A stretch of 64,000 nt of DNA from Saprospiraceae bacterium (GTDB lineage Bacteria; Bacteroidota; Bacteroidia; Chitinophagales; Saprospiraceae): positions 248,001 to 312,000 of the forward strand of contig JAQXDE010000038.1 of NCBI GenBank assembly GCA_029251525.1. Reading direction: 5' to 3'. The first letter of the stretch is position 1; every line of letters begins with the position of its first letter. Of the stretch, positions 7,541-18,700 are shown in pieces. The position numbers and the translations under genes were made by a program. Under the pieces are notes generated by a model. It was not told the origin of the DNA. It worked only from the letters and a program-made list of their open reading frames with translations, and searched no databases.

Positions 7541-10479
7541 TTAATTGTTGTATTCAACGCGTCATAAATTATACTTTGGATTCGTGGTCTGAAATCCTCT
7601 CCACTCCATTTGTTTCTTCTCATTGAAGGATAAGTTCGATTTGTCAAAAATATAAAAACTAAATTATTATCTGGGTCTGCCCAAGCGCAAGTCCCCGTAA
7701 ATCCTAAATGTCCAAATGTATTATCTGAGGCTTGGGTACACATATTTTGTGATCGATTGTCATTTAATTCTTTCATGTCAAAACCTATTCCTCTGCGCGA
7801 GCATTCGGTATGTCGAGTAGTAAATAATCGAACGGTTGAAGGACTGAAAAATTGTTGACCACCATAGTATCCTTCATTTAACAACATTTGCATAATAATG
7901 GCTAAGTCATTAGCATTAGAAAATAAACCTGCATGCCCAGCAACTCCTCCTAACATAGCAGCACCCATGTCATGAACATTTCCTTGTATTAGACTTCTTC
8001 TAAAGTATTTATCATCCTCTGTTGGGGGAATCATAGTTTTGGAAAATTTATCTAATGGATTGAAAGTAGTAGAGTGGAGTCCAAGTTTTGTATAAAAATT
8101 CTGATTGGCATAAATATCCAGAGGTTGATTTTTGACTTTTTCCACGGCTTTTGCGACTAGGTAAAATGCCAAGTCGCTATATCTATATTTTCTAGTATCT
8201 AATAAATCAGACTCGTAAATTTGGTTCCATATTTCGTCTTTGAAAGTACTTTTCATGAAAAGCTTATCAGTAATAGGAGTATTAAAGGTTGTACTTCTTT
8301 TGCTGCTATAATATTTCGGAAGTGGTTGTTTCCATTTAGATACGGTTTGCTCATAAAAAGGAATCCATGGGTATAATTGTGCTCGATGTGCCATCATATC
8401 GTGGATGGTCATAGATTCTTTATTAGTACCTTTTAGTTCTGAAACATAATTACTCATTGGGTTATAGACATTCACTTCACCATCTTCATAAAGTTTCATC
8501 ATTGATATGGTGGAAGCTGCAATCTTCGTAACAGAAGCTAAATCATAAATATCAGTAGTAGTTACAGGTCTTCTCTTAGAATATGTATGGTAGCCATAAG
8601 ATTTATTATAAATAATTTTTCCATCCTTAGCTACTAAAACAACTCCTCCTGGAGTAGCTTTAGTATTAATTGCTTCCTGAACTAGTCCATCAATTTTGGC
8701 TAGAGTATATGAATCCATCCTTACGCTTTCAGGAATGTCAAATCCTAATCGCAATAAACTTTGTGTTGTTATACCTGTATTAAATTTACTTCTTTCAGAG
8801 GCAGTGATAGGCAGCCGACCGTCAATAGCTATGGCTCCAAATAATGCTTGTGCTGCAATCTCTTGCGAAATATCATCTTCATCGTATGCTTGAAGGATAT
8901 ATTCAATGTTGTCAAAATATTTTAGTGCATATGGATTTCCAAAATGAACTAAAACAACTTTAGTCTTTTTGCTAAGTGCATCAATAAATCCTTTTTCTTC
9001 CATTGTTAATCCAAAACCTTTGCTTGAATAACTACTTAAGTCATGAATACTTACAAAAACAATATCCTTGTCTTGGGTTGATCTTAATAATTGTTTTTGC
9101 CTAGAGGTATTTAAGTTTTTAGGAGCTTGATGGTGAGTCATTTTTTTATAGAAAGAGAGCGTTTGTTGGAATTTAGTCAAACCCCTAGTACCTAAACTAA
9201 TAGAAGCAAAATTGTGGTTTTCCAAATCTTTAAAAGGGATTAAATCGTTTGGATTACGAACTAGTGTCATTGCATTTTGAATAAGTTGACGCTTGAGCGT
9301 GTAAGCCTTTGGTGTATTTAATTCAGCTCGGATATTGGCCTCGTTGATTGGTTTATAATTATTTAAACCAAGTCGATATTTGGCTCGTAGTACTTTCTTT
9401 ACACTTTCCTCTATTCTTGATTCCGGTAATTTTCCTTCATTAATATATCGTTTGATTTCATTAATACATTTCTCAATATCATCTGGTAAATCCAAAACAT
9501 CATTGCCGGCCATCAATGATTTTGCAGCAACCTCACCTGGTGCAAAATGCTTCGACACACCTTTCATTTCCAGAGCATCAGTAAATATTAGCCCTTCAAA
9601 ACCAATTTCTTTTTTCAATAAATCTGTTACCGCTTTTGGAGAAAGGGAAGTAGGTAAGTTTATAGTAGAATCAATATTTGGTACACTTAGGTGTGCGACC
9701 ATCATACTTTTTACACCATGTTGTGCAAGCACTTTGAAAGGAAATAATTCCAAGCTGTCTAATCGGTTTCGATAATGTGAAATTATAGGTAAATCATAAT
9801 GTGAATCTACATCAGTATCACCATGCCCCGGAAAATGTTTCGCGCAAGCGATAATATTTCCATCTTGCATTCCTTGCATATACATATAACTTTTGGCAGC
9901 CACATTATATCGGTCTTCACCAAATGAACGAGTATTGATCACTGGATTATTTGGATTATTGTTAACATCAACAACTGGTGCAAAATTGACATGCATTCCT
10001 AACCTTCGGCATTGGCGAGCAACTTCTATTCCCATTTCATAAATGAGTCGATTGTCTTGAATTGCACCTAATGTTAATTGTTTTGGAAAGCTAACCGCAT
10101 TCTCTTTGAATCGCATTCCTAAACCCCACTCTGCATCCACAGCAATCATCAATGGTATTTTCGATAACGACTGATATCGGTTGGTCAGATGAGCTTGTTT
10201 CTCAGGAGTACCTTGAAAAAAAGTCATCCCGCCAACATGATATTTGCGTATTTGTTCTTCAACCCAATCAGTATGTTTTTTTCCCAAATCAGAATGTGCA
10301 CGAATTGAGAATAACTGACCAATCCGTTCATCCAAATTCATCTTATCATAAATATTATTAACCCATTTCTTTTCTAAATTAGAAATGTCCTGTTTAAAAT
10401 TAGAAGATTGAATTTGAGTTTTACCTATGTTTGTACAGATAAATGTAATTAGGAGGAGGGTGAGTATTTTTACTTTCAC
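7537..10479 (-). CDS. GH3 beta-N-acetylhexosaminidase fused to a class C-type serine hydrolase
   Basis: This 980-residue protein has an N-terminal signal peptide, then a glycoside hydrolase family 3 TIM barrel (about 40-370). The NagZ-type motif KHFPGHGDTD lies at 214-223 with H227, and the likely nucleophile is D301 in FTDALEMKG. A second GH3-like sandwich (about 395-560) is followed by a beta-lactamase/PBP-type hydrolase (about 590-975) with SVTK at 649-652 and YSD at 767-769 in place of the usual YxN. It probably cleaves GlcNAc-containing glycans such as peptidoglycan fragments in the periplasm, with the second domain acting on an ester, amide or peptide. This fusion is known in Bacteroidota. 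It overlaps the downstream permease gene by four bases. Confidence 0.92.
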   Translation of the reverse strand: MKVKILTLLLITFICTNIGKTQIQSSNFKQDISNLEKKWVNNIYDKMNLDERIGQLFSIRAHSDLGKKHTDWVEEQIRKYHVGGMTFFQGTPEKQAHLTNRYQSLSKIPLMIAVDAEWGLGMRFKENAVSFPKQLTLGAIQDNRLIYEMGIEVARQCRRLGMHVNFAPVVDVNNNPNNPVINTRSFGEDRYNVAAKSYMYMQGMQDGNIIACAKHFPGHGDTDVDSHYDLPIISHYRNRLDSLELFPFKVLAQHGVKSMMVAHLSVPNIDSTINLPTSLSPKAVTDLLKKEIGFEGLIFTDALEMKGVSKHFAPGEVAAKSLMAGNDVLDLPDDIEKCINEIKRYINEGKLPESRIEESVKKVLRAKYRLGLNNYKPINEANIRAELNTPKAYTLKRQLIQNAMTLVRNPNDLIPFKDLENHNFASISLGTRGLTKFQQTLSFYKKMTHHQAPKNLNTSRQKQLLRSTQDKDIVFVSIHDLSSYSSKGFGLTMEEKGFIDALSKKTKVVLVHFGNPYALKYFDNIEYILQAYDEDDISQEIAAQALFGAIAIDGRLPITASERSKFNTGITTQSLLRLGFDIPESVRMDSYTLAKIDGLVQEAINTKATPGGVVLVAKDGKIIYNKSYGYHTYSKRRPVTTTDIYDLASVTKIAASTISMMKLYEDGEVNVYNPMSNYVSELKGTNKESMTIHDMMAHRAQLYPWIPFYEQTVSKWKQPLPKYYSSKRSTTFNTPITDKLFMKSTFKDEIWNQIYESDLLDTRKYRYSDLAFYLVAKAVEKVKNQPLDIYANQNFYTKLGLHSTTFNPLDKFSKTMIPPTEDDKYFRRSLIQGNVHDMGAAMLGGVAGHAGLFSNANDLAIIMQMLLNEGYYGGQQFFSPSTVRLFTTRHTECSRRGIGFDMKELNDNRSQNMCTQASDNTFGHLGFTGTCAWADPDNNLVFIFLTNRTYPSMRRNKWSGEDFRPRIQSIIYDALNTTIK

Positions 10480-10505
10480 GCGTTTGCCGATTTCTAATTT
10501 TTTAT

Positions 10506-10532
10506 AAAAAACTCCTAAAGTGAAATAGGAGA
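10506..10532 (-). terminator. Terminator after the TMTC-like gene
   Basis: On the minus strand CTCCTA (10526-10531 read in reverse) pairs with TAGGAG (10512-10517), followed by six T. It lies downstream of the TMTC-like gene and upstream of the GH3 gene, so it separates the two transcripts. Confidence 0.6.
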
Positions 10533-10608
10533 TAGTGTCTTTTAAATGTTGAATGATAATTTTTTCAAATCTTAACTCCTTATTTTCAAATCTGAATCTA
10601 TTTAATCT

Positions 10609-12639
10609 TTATTGACCCATTGTTGGATCGAGTTCTTTTGCTCTTTGTATCAGTTGAGCACCTCTAGTTGTATCCCCAAATTGATTTAAAGCTATTCCCA
10701 AGTTAAACATTATACTCGGATTGTCTGGTTGTAGTTTCAGGGCTTTTTCTAAATATTCTACTGCTTTCAATCCATTTCCAGACATGCCATATGCGATACC
10801 CATTAGACGTAATGTTTCAATGTCTTTAGAATTTCTTTGATGGGCGATGTCTAAATATTGAATTGACTTTTGAATATTTCGCGTAACCTCTCCATGATGC
10901 TTCCCACCATTGCGGTAGGCAAGGGTCAAATTATTTTCAGCATCGGCATATTCTGAGTCAAGTCTTAATGCCTGATTATAAAATTGGATTGCTTTATCAA
11001 AATTTTTCAAATATTGATTCGCATTTCCTAATAGTAGATAAGCATTTTTATAATTTGGATGAATGCGAGTTGCTTCCTTCAAGTGTACAATTGCTTCTTT
11101 AAGCAAAATATTTCGCTCTGGATTAGTTTCAGGTAATTTTGCCGCAGCTTCGATAGTTGAGCCTCCCATTGAGTTACGCAACTTTGCGCTATTTTTAGAA
11201 ACTTCAATATCTGTTGAAAATAATTTATAGTTACTTTCCCAAGCACTATTCCTATCATTAGTTTTATATGAGAAGAGTAAAACAACTAGTCCAGTAAATG
11301 CTATAGGAATCATAAAGCTAGATGAATTTAATTTATTTTTTCCAGATAAGTATTTTGCTAGACGATAAACTAAAACTCCGATTACTAAACAAAAACCAAC
11401 AGAAGGCATAAACAAAAACCGCTCCGCCATATTCGTTCCTACTGGAAAAACAATGTTAGAAACTATTGAAAGTGTTATAATGTAAAATGCAATTCCAAAG
11501 GAAACTATATCTTTTTTCAAAAGTCCTATTAGTGTATAAATCACCATACCAGCATAAATCAAGAAGCTTAATATCACACGCCAGTTACCAAAAGTCATAG
11601 TTTCTATATGGTAAGGATAATAATCATGAGTTAGTGGATGCGGGAATAATAATAGTTTTACGTATTGTCCGAGCGTATAAAAAATAGTAGCTATTTTTTC
11701 TCCAGATGAGTAGGCGATATATTCTCCATTTTCAATTTTAATAAATGGATTGTTCATTAACTCCATATTTTCGCTACCAAATCCGCCTCCTAAAATATTT
11801 TGTCTAATGATTATAAAAACAATTCCTACTAATAAAAAAGGAACAGATTGTTTTACAATTTCATTTGTTTTTGCTTTGGTGAAAACAAAATAAGTGAGTG
11901 GTAAAACAGCTAAAAATGTAATTGGATTTTCTTTAGCAAGAAGCGCAAGAAAGAAAGCAACTACTCCGATAGAAGTAAACACCTTGTTTCTTTCATAATA
12001 ACCTTTAAGAGAGAAATACAATGCTGTTAAACTTCCAAGTAAAGCGATGATTTCATCTTGACCTTTGATGTTCGCAACAACTTCTGTATGTATAGGGTGA
12101 GTTATAAATAATATAGCTGCTATAAATGAAACGAAAAACGAAAAATTATCACCTTTCGATGGTCGTAACATTTTTATAAATAAAAGATATAAAACAATCC
12201 CTGTTAAACCATAAAAAAAAACAGTGAAAAAATGAAAGTACATAGCACTTGTAGGTGTTCCATCAAGTGGAGCCCCTTTTTCTTCTCCAAATATATTCCA
12301 TCCCAGAGCAAAGAAAACTAATGTCAATGGTCTATATCTTCCTCCTTCTACTAAGAACTGTTTTCCCTCTTTTTTGAAAAAACCATAGAATGTATCATTT
12401 CCCAAAATTCCAGGAATTCCAGAAATTCCATCTTTGGTGTACATATTATCTGTTATCACAATAGCGTCGTCCTGAGTATAACCATAACTTAAAGTCTTTC
12501 CATATAATACAAAACTAACCACCATGATAAGTCCACAAATCATTGCCTTGTTATAAATAAAAGCTGGGAAAAATCTCTTTAATTTGGAAGGAGTAGTTTT
12601 TTTTTGAGCGGTAACTTTTGGATTTTTCTTTTTGGACAT
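10609..12639 (-). CDS. TMTC-like GT-C membrane glycosyltransferase with C-terminal TPRs
   Basis: I start this 676-residue protein at the ATG encoding MSKKKNPKV; the frame is open 25 codons further upstream but that part looks non-coding. About ten or more membrane helices span roughly 25-470. A first luminal/periplasmic loop holds YTQDDAIVITDN with the acidic pair typical of GT-C enzymes, and HPIHTEVVANIKGQDEI resembles the TMTC/DUF1736 group. At least three TPRs follow (NAYLLLGNANQYLKNFDKAI, YADAENNLTLAYRNGGKHHG, SIMFNLGIALNQFGD). By family, such proteins transfer a sugar from a polyprenyl-phosphate donor to proteins on the outer face of the membrane. The acceptor is unknown. It lies downstream of trhO with an 88-base gap. 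Confidence 0.8.
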   Translation of the reverse strand: MSKKKNPKVTAQKKTTPSKLKRFFPAFIYNKAMICGLIMVVSFVLYGKTLSYGYTQDDAIVITDNMYTKDGISGIPGILGNDTFYGFFKKEGKQFLVEGGRYRPLTLVFFALGWNIFGEEKGAPLDGTPTSAMYFHFFTVFFYGLTGIVLYLLFIKMLRPSKGDNFSFFVSFIAAILFITHPIHTEVVANIKGQDEIIALLGSLTALYFSLKGYYERNKVFTSIGVVAFFLALLAKENPITFLAVLPLTYFVFTKAKTNEIVKQSVPFLLVGIVFIIIRQNILGGGFGSENMELMNNPFIKIENGEYIAYSSGEKIATIFYTLGQYVKLLLFPHPLTHDYYPYHIETMTFGNWRVILSFLIYAGMVIYTLIGLLKKDIVSFGIAFYIITLSIVSNIVFPVGTNMAERFLFMPSVGFCLVIGVLVYRLAKYLSGKNKLNSSSFMIPIAFTGLVVLLFSYKTNDRNSAWESNYKLFSTDIEVSKNSAKLRNSMGGSTIEAAAKLPETNPERNILLKEAIVHLKEATRIHPNYKNAYLLLGNANQYLKNFDKAIQFYNQALRLDSEYADAENNLTLAYRNGGKHHGEVTRNIQKSIQYLDIAHQRNSKDIETLRLMGIAYGMSGNGLKAVEYLEKALKLQPDNPSIMFNLGIALNQFGDTTRGAQLIQRAKELDPTMGQ

Positions 12640-12727
12640 AGTTCTTTTGTAGATTGAGATATTGGTGGAATAAGAATTATGGATGACTATAAACTGATGG
12701 AAACTGTTTACCAAAAATAGTTATAAA

Positions 12728-13765
12728 TCACAAATTATGATTTTTATTATAAGCTTTGTACCGACCTTTACCGAATTTTGTTCCATTAAATGATTCCTTT
12801 GTTTTCTTTCTCATTTGCTCGTCGAGTGGCAATTGGATAAAATCAGTACATTTTTCAGAACAACAATTTTGAAATTTTTCTGCACACTCATCACATTGAA
12901 TAAATAATATATGGCAGGCATCATTCGCACAATTGATATGTGTGTCGCAAGGCTTTTCACATTGATGGCACTTAGCGATAATATCTTCTGAAATTCGTTC
13001 GCCCATTCGGTCATCGAAGACGAAATTTTTTCCAACGAATTTATTTTCTATGCCTAGCTGTTTTACTTGGCGAGCGTATTCGATAATTCCACCATCTAAT
13101 TGAAATACATTTTTAAATCCTTTATGCTTGTAATAAGCACTGGCTTTTTCACAACGGATACCTCCTGTGCAGTACATGACAATATTTTTATCTTTTTTAT
13201 CTTCTAGCATTTTTTCCACTTTTGGCAATGCTTCCCGAAAAGTATCCGCATCAGGTAAAACAGCATTTTCAAAGTGACCTACTTCCGTTTCGTAGTGATT
13301 CCTCATATCAATGACAATGGTATTTGGATCCTCTGTTAATTCATTGAATCCTTTTGCATTTAAATGTACACCTCGATTAGTCACATCAAAAGTAGCATCA
13401 TTCAACCCATCAGCCACAATTTTTCCACGGATTTTTATTTTTAGTAAATAAAAAGATTTTCCATTATCGTCAATAGCTATATTAAGCCGAACATTATCTA
13501 GAGACTCAATAGCATAAAGTCGTATTTTAAATTCTTTAAATTTTTTTGTTGGAACTGAAATCTGACCATTGATGCCTTCTTCTGAAACATATATTCTTCC
13601 GAAAACTTCAATAGTTTCGAATGCACGATATAATTCATTTCGGAATTTTTCTACATCTTTAATTAGGGCATATTTATAAAATGACAAAGTGGTACGGTCC
13701 ACGTTGCTTTCGAGCATTTTTTGCTTGAGCTCCTCTTTGTTTATTTTATTATGTAATCTCTTCAT
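12728..13765 (-). CDS. trhO: tRNA uridine(34) hydroxylase TrhO (YceA), rhodanese family
   Basis: The 345-residue cytoplasmic protein has an N-terminal acylphosphatase-like region (about 25-115, with [17 protein letters not shown]) and a rhodanese domain (about 140-235). The active-site loop [12 protein letters not shown] places the catalytic Cys at about residue 199. A C-terminal cysteine-rich segment follows ([25 protein letters not shown]) that could bind metal. TrhO hydroxylates wobble uridine-34 of certain tRNAs with molecular oxygen, the first step to 5-methoxyuridine or cmo5U. Length and domain order match the family. A minus-strand TATTTTTG at 13789-13796 could be its -7 element. Confidence 0.93.
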   Translation of the reverse strand: MKRLHNKINKEELKQKMLESNVDRTTLSFYKYALIKDVEKFRNELYRAFETIEVFGRIYVSEEGINGQISVPTKKFKEFKIRLYAIESLDNVRLNIAIDDNGKSFYLLKIKIRGKIVADGLNDATFDVTNRGVHLNAKGFNELTEDPNTIVIDMRNHYETEVGHFENAVLPDADTFREALPKVEKMLEDKKDKNIVMYCTGGIRCEKASAYYKHKGFKNVFQLDGGIIEYARQVKQLGIENKFVGKNFVFDDRMGERISEDIIAKCHQCEKPCDTHINCANDACHILFIQCDECAEKFQNCCSEKCTDFIQLPLDEQMRKKTKESFNGTKFGKGRYKAYNKNHNL

Positions 13766-13859
13766 TTTAATGTATTAATACTTTTTTGCAAAAATAACTA
13801 AACATTAGGTACTATAAAAGAAAAATTTGGTGACTCTCAGTATTGGTTTTTAAAACTAT

Positions 13860-13900
13860 AAAAAAACGGAAACTAGTTTTCAACTAATTTCCGTTTTTTT
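13860..13900 (-). terminator. Terminator of the subtilisin gene
   Basis: A long hairpin (13860-13878 pairing with 13882-13900, core CGGAAA/TTTCCG, one mismatch) is flanked by seven A on the left and seven T on the right. It lies 22 bases beyond the stop of the minus-strand protease and can act in either direction. Confidence 0.8.
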
Positions 13901-13921
13901 AGAAAGGTGCTTTTGAGTAAT

Positions 13922-15703
13922 TTAATTTTTGAAAACTTTACCTGTTTTTTTAAGGGCGGTGTTTTTTATTTTATAAAAATAAACACCTGATGCTAATTTG
14001 TCCATTCGTATATTTTTTATTTCATATTCTAAACCTTCAATTTGGTGTGATTGTAATAATCGACCTGTGGCATCGAATATTTCTAAGATTGTTTTTTCTG
14101 AAAGGTTAAAAAATTCAAAAGAGATTAAGTCACTTGTTGGATTGGGAAATATTTTTAAAGAAACTTCTGGAACCTCAACGTTATTGGTATTTGTAAAATT
14201 AAGACCTTCGTTGACCGCAGCTAAAGCATTAATTCTACCGTATCCATAAATATTATTTGGAATATCCATACTTGAAATATCGCCACAATCTAAAGTATCT
14301 GTTTTTGGGATAGAAGTTAGTTCGATAATATCCTCAATAACTTCAACTTGTCCAGCTAAATTTGGATTAGCAGAAATCATCAAAGCTACCAGTCCTGCTG
14401 TATGTGGTCCAGCCATACTAGTGCCACTATAAGTTGCATAACTACTATCTCTAACGCAAGATCGTACAGCTACTCCTGGTGCAGAGACATCTGGTTTTCG
14501 GATGCCTGTTCCATTAACTGTCACAGGACCACGGCTACTAAAACCAGCAATCATATCGTTTTGAGCAGTTGCTCCAACGCTAAAGCTTGCTTCAAATATT
14601 GCAGAGGGAGTACTAACACTTCCACAACCTTGACCTCCGCTATTTCCAGCAGAAACGACAACAACAACACCTGATGCTTTTAAGTTTTGAACTACAGCTT
14701 CCATCACATGCCAGTTGGTAGAGTCGCAACCCTCTGAGGTTGGACAACTCCAAGAATTGGCAATTACATGAGGCGCTTTTGATACATCAGGGTTTTCATT
14801 ATTTAAATCTGTTGGAGCCATAAACCATTCGAAGCATTCAATGTAAGTTGCTGGTGTACCATTTCCTCTTTCCATATTTCGACAAGCAATCCACTTTGCA
14901 CCTGGTGCAACCCCGATTTGGTTATCGTTATCTTCTCCAACCATCGTTCCCATCGTATGAGTTCCATGATTATGATCATCGCATGGATATTGCACATCTA
15001 AGCCACATGGATTAATCGAGTCCTGTGCATTGGCATTGATCTCATGAATTGCATCATGCCAATTGTAATTATGATCTATGGTGATACCGTTGCCTCTATA
15101 TTTTTCACTGAGAGCTGGATGCGTCCAATCATAACCTGTATCTTGACCTCCAACTATTACATTTTGACCATTGAATCCAAGTGCCCAAACTTCCTCTGCA
15201 TCAATCATATCAACTCCCCATTCGATAGTATTTGGTCCTCTTTCGTTGGTGAAATTATTGGAGATGGGTTCTTCGAATTGGATAGGAGAGTTGTCAGTCA
15301 ATTGATTTACTTTAGACAGCTTTGCAAGTTTTTTAAGGAGTTTGAAGTCACCTTTGACTTGGATGGCATTGATAATAAAAAATGATCGATAAGATGCTTT
15401 TTCGCTTTGTAAAATTTGTAAAATATTTTTTTGATCAGCCTGTGCATTGCTTTTTAATTTTTTGTAAACGAAATTTCCACGAGCTTCTTTTGTTTTAAAG
15501 TTTGGAGCGTCGTTAACATTTTTTTGATTTTTTAAAATGACTAGAAAATCTAAAGCTTCTCCTCTTAGGGCTTTAGTCATAAGTTTTGAGGAAATTTTTT
15601 CTTTCCAATCCTCATCTTCAAGATTGGTAGTTGGAGGGGTAAATGCCGTCCAAGTTAAAAAGAGGATAGAGCTTAGGATTAGAAATGTTGAATATTTTTT
15701 CAT
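13922..15703 (-). CDS. Secreted S8 subtilisin-like protease with T9SS sorting domain
   Basis: The 593-residue protein has a signal peptide, an inhibitor-like prodomain (about 35-145) and an S8 catalytic domain (about 155-500). The triad is Asp188 (GGQDTGYDW), His246 (DDHNHGTHTMG) and Ser429 (YSGTSMAGPH), with oxyanion Asn in VVVSAGNSGG. The C-terminus (about 518-593) is a Por-type sorting domain with LKIFPNPTSDLISFEF and GVYFYKIKN, so the enzyme should cross the outer membrane by the T9SS and be released or anchored there. It likely degrades extracellular protein. Four cysteines in the catalytic domain may form disulphides. The gene is monocistronic with its own terminator. Confidence 0.95.
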   Translation of the reverse strand: MKKYSTFLILSSILFLTWTAFTPPTTNLEDEDWKEKISSKLMTKALRGEALDFLVILKNQKNVNDAPNFKTKEARGNFVYKKLKSNAQADQKNILQILQSEKASYRSFFIINAIQVKGDFKLLKKLAKLSKVNQLTDNSPIQFEEPISNNFTNERGPNTIEWGVDMIDAEEVWALGFNGQNVIVGGQDTGYDWTHPALSEKYRGNGITIDHNYNWHDAIHEINANAQDSINPCGLDVQYPCDDHNHGTHTMGTMVGEDNDNQIGVAPGAKWIACRNMERGNGTPATYIECFEWFMAPTDLNNENPDVSKAPHVIANSWSCPTSEGCDSTNWHVMEAVVQNLKASGVVVVVSAGNSGGQGCGSVSTPSAIFEASFSVGATAQNDMIAGFSSRGPVTVNGTGIRKPDVSAPGVAVRSCVRDSSYATYSGTSMAGPHTAGLVALMISANPNLAGQVEVIEDIIELTSIPKTDTLDCGDISSMDIPNNIYGYGRINALAAVNEGLNFTNTNNVEVPEVSLKIFPNPTSDLISFEFFNLSEKTILEIFDATGRLLQSHQIEGLEYEIKNIRMDKLASGVYFYKIKNTALKKTGKVFKN

Positions 15704-15787
15704 GTTGATATTTTATGTGTTTAAAATTCACTACAGATTACATCGCTACTTTTTTGTAAAAATCTGTATAATAAGTAGTGGACAAAA

Positions 15788-18700
15788 TCAATGTTTAATT
15801 ATTTTAAAATATCCAATCGCTTGATTTTTATTTTTTACACTTAAAAAATAAATACCTGTTGGAATATTATTTTCAACGTCAAGGGCGATATTTTGTTTAC
15901 CACTTTCAACATTGGTTTTGCTTTGTAATAAAGTTTGTCCTGAAATATTAATCATTTTTAAGTTGATCGTTTGGGCAAAAACCAAATCCATGTGTAAAAT
16001 AATTTTTTCAGAAAATGGATTTGGGAAAACATTCATTTCAAGTACACCTAGATCTAGGTTAGAGATGGTAGTTTGCAAAATGATTTCAAATAGACTTTCA
16101 ATTATGCAGCCATTGGCATCTTGAATGTAACCAGTATAATTACCTGCAACTAAAATGGGGAAGGTCGTCCCTTGCTGATAATCTAATCCATTCACAGAAA
16201 ACAAGTATGGGGGAGTCCCACCTGTACCTTTGAAAGTAACACTTCCATTTCCATTTCCATTGTCAGTAGTTAAATTTGTAATAGAAAAAAGGAGTTCAGG
16301 TGCCTCGATTATTTCAAATGTAATTACGTTGTTACAATTGTTTTCATCTGTTACAATCGCATCATAATTTCCAGCAGGTAAATTTTCAAAAAATCCTGTG
16401 GAGTTAGAGTTTCCATTTATGGAGAAATCAAAACTCCCTGTTCCACCAGCTGCAAATAGTTGAACAGAACCAGTACTATCTCCGAAGCAAAGAACATTGG
16501 TGATTTCATCAGTTGACATTTCTAATACATCTGGTTCGGTAATTTGTGTTGAGAAAGTAGCAGAGCAACCGTTGATGTCAGTAGCAAAAACATCATAGTT
16601 TCCTGCAGGAAGATTTTGGAAGAAACCAGTTGTATTAGTTTCATTTCCAAGAGAAAAAGTAAAGTCCCCGATTCCACCATTAACAGTAATTGAGATGCTT
16701 CCATTTTCATCTTCAAAACAAACAACATTCGTATTGTTGAATTCATTTAGTTCAATGTCATTATTTGCATTAATGGTAACTGGAAGTAGGAATGTACAAT
16801 TGTTTTCATCCGTAACCAGACAATCGTATATTCCAGGTGCTAGATTTTCGAAGATTCCATCTGTATTAGTTTGACTAGGGATCGAATAGGTAAGGTCTCC
16901 CATTCCACCTGAAGCTTGGACTTGGAAACTACCTGTTTTAGTTCCTGAGCAATTTGTCATTTGAGTGTTTTCCAAAATTAAGGTTAATTCGTTAGGCTCG
17001 GAGAGTGTAATTATTTCTGTGGTTTCACAATCATTTTCATCTACAATAATTACTTCAAAAGTGCCAGCACTTAGGTTGGTAAAAACACCAGTTGTATTTG
17101 AATTTCCATTTAAAATAAATGTATGTGTGCCAGTTCCACCCGTTACATTTATTTCAAAACTTCCAGATGTCTCACCTGCACAAAGGATATTTTGAGTTTG
17201 AGAAATTGATGTAGAAATTTGTTGTGGTTCTTCAATCTCAAATTCAAGAGATGAGTTACAATTGTTTTGGTCAACTATTGAAATGATATAAGCTCCACTA
17301 ACTATATTTTCGAAAATACCACTTGAGTTGGTTTCGTTTACAAAAGTATATTCTAGGTTACCAGTTCCACCAGAGGCATTAATTTGGATGGAGGCATTTT
17401 CCTCTCCAAAGCATTGAATAGAATTGGTAAAGTTGATGGTTGAACTAATAGGCGCTGGTTCGAGTACAAATGCAGAGAAAGTATTTGTACAATTATTTCC
17501 ATCTAAAACAGTGATGTTATAATCGTCCCCAGCAGGAAGATTTTCAAAAACTCCTGTAGTGTTCGATAAACTTCCAAGAATATAAGTCAGTGTTCCAATT
17601 CCACCAGAAGTAATTATAGAAATACCTCCATCATTTTCGCCAAAGCAAGAAACTGGTTGTAAGGATTCGGAGGTTAAAGTGATGGCAGCAGGTTCTGAGA
17701 TAATGACCTCAATTGAAGACGTACACATGTTGCTATCTATTACGAATATTTCATAATTTCCTGCTGTTAGATTTTCGAAGGTACCAGTTAAGTTAGTTTC
17801 GTTTTCTAGAGTGAATTCGATGTTTCCAGTTCCACCAGAGGTAATTAAATTGACAGAACCTGAGTCATCTCCATTACAAAGGATATTTTGAATTTGTGTT
17901 AAATTTACTTCTAGAAGTTCGGGTTCATTAATTGCAAAAGACATAGAATTAGAACAACCGTTGAAGTCAGTTACGGTTATTTCATAAGTTCCAGCTGCTA
18001 AATTTCCGAACTCGCCTGATGAGTTAGACTCATTTTCAAGGGTGAATGTTAGATTTCCAATTCCACCATTTGCGGCAAAATTAATAGTGCCTGTATTATC
18101 TCCATAGCAAAGAATATTTTGAATTTGTAATGTTTGGATATCAATAACATTGGGTTCATCGACCGTTACATTAATGAAATATTGGCAATTGTTCTCATCC
18201 TTGATTGTAATATTATAAGCCCCCGCGTTGAGATTTTCAAAAGTACCGGTCGTATTAGTTTCATTGCCTAAAGAAAATTCAATTTGACCAATTCCTCCAG
18301 TAGCGCTAACAGAGATGGTGCCTGAGTTTTCGCCATTACAAAGTGTGTTTTCTACTGTTAAAAGCTCAACAGAAATTGCAATAGGTTCCGTAAGTGTAAC
18401 AGTTAGAAAAGAGGTGCAGCCATTTCCATCAGTGAGATTCATGGTGTAATCATCGGCAACTAAATTTTCAAAAAGCCCAGTTGTATTAGTTTCTCCATTC
18501 AAGGTGAATTGATAATTACCAGTCCCACCAATAGCTTCAAATTGAATCATTCCGTTGTTTCCTCCAGAGCAATCAATAGTATTGGTTTGTAAAACTCCGG
18601 GGGTTAAAATACTTGGTTCAGTGATATTTATGTCGATAGTTTCTGTGCATTCATTTTCATCTTCAACTGAAATAGTATAATTGTTAGCGTTAAGATTTTC

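Noticed and set aside
9380-9775. 131-codon plus-strand ORF opposite the GH3 gene
   Set aside because: Antisense shadow of a strongly supported enzyme, rich in Ser and Phe as expected for reverse-frame translation.
12640-12714. N-terminal extension of the TMTC-like protein
   Set aside because: The 25 extra codons look non-coding, and MSKKKNPKV gives a normal cytoplasmic start before the first helix.
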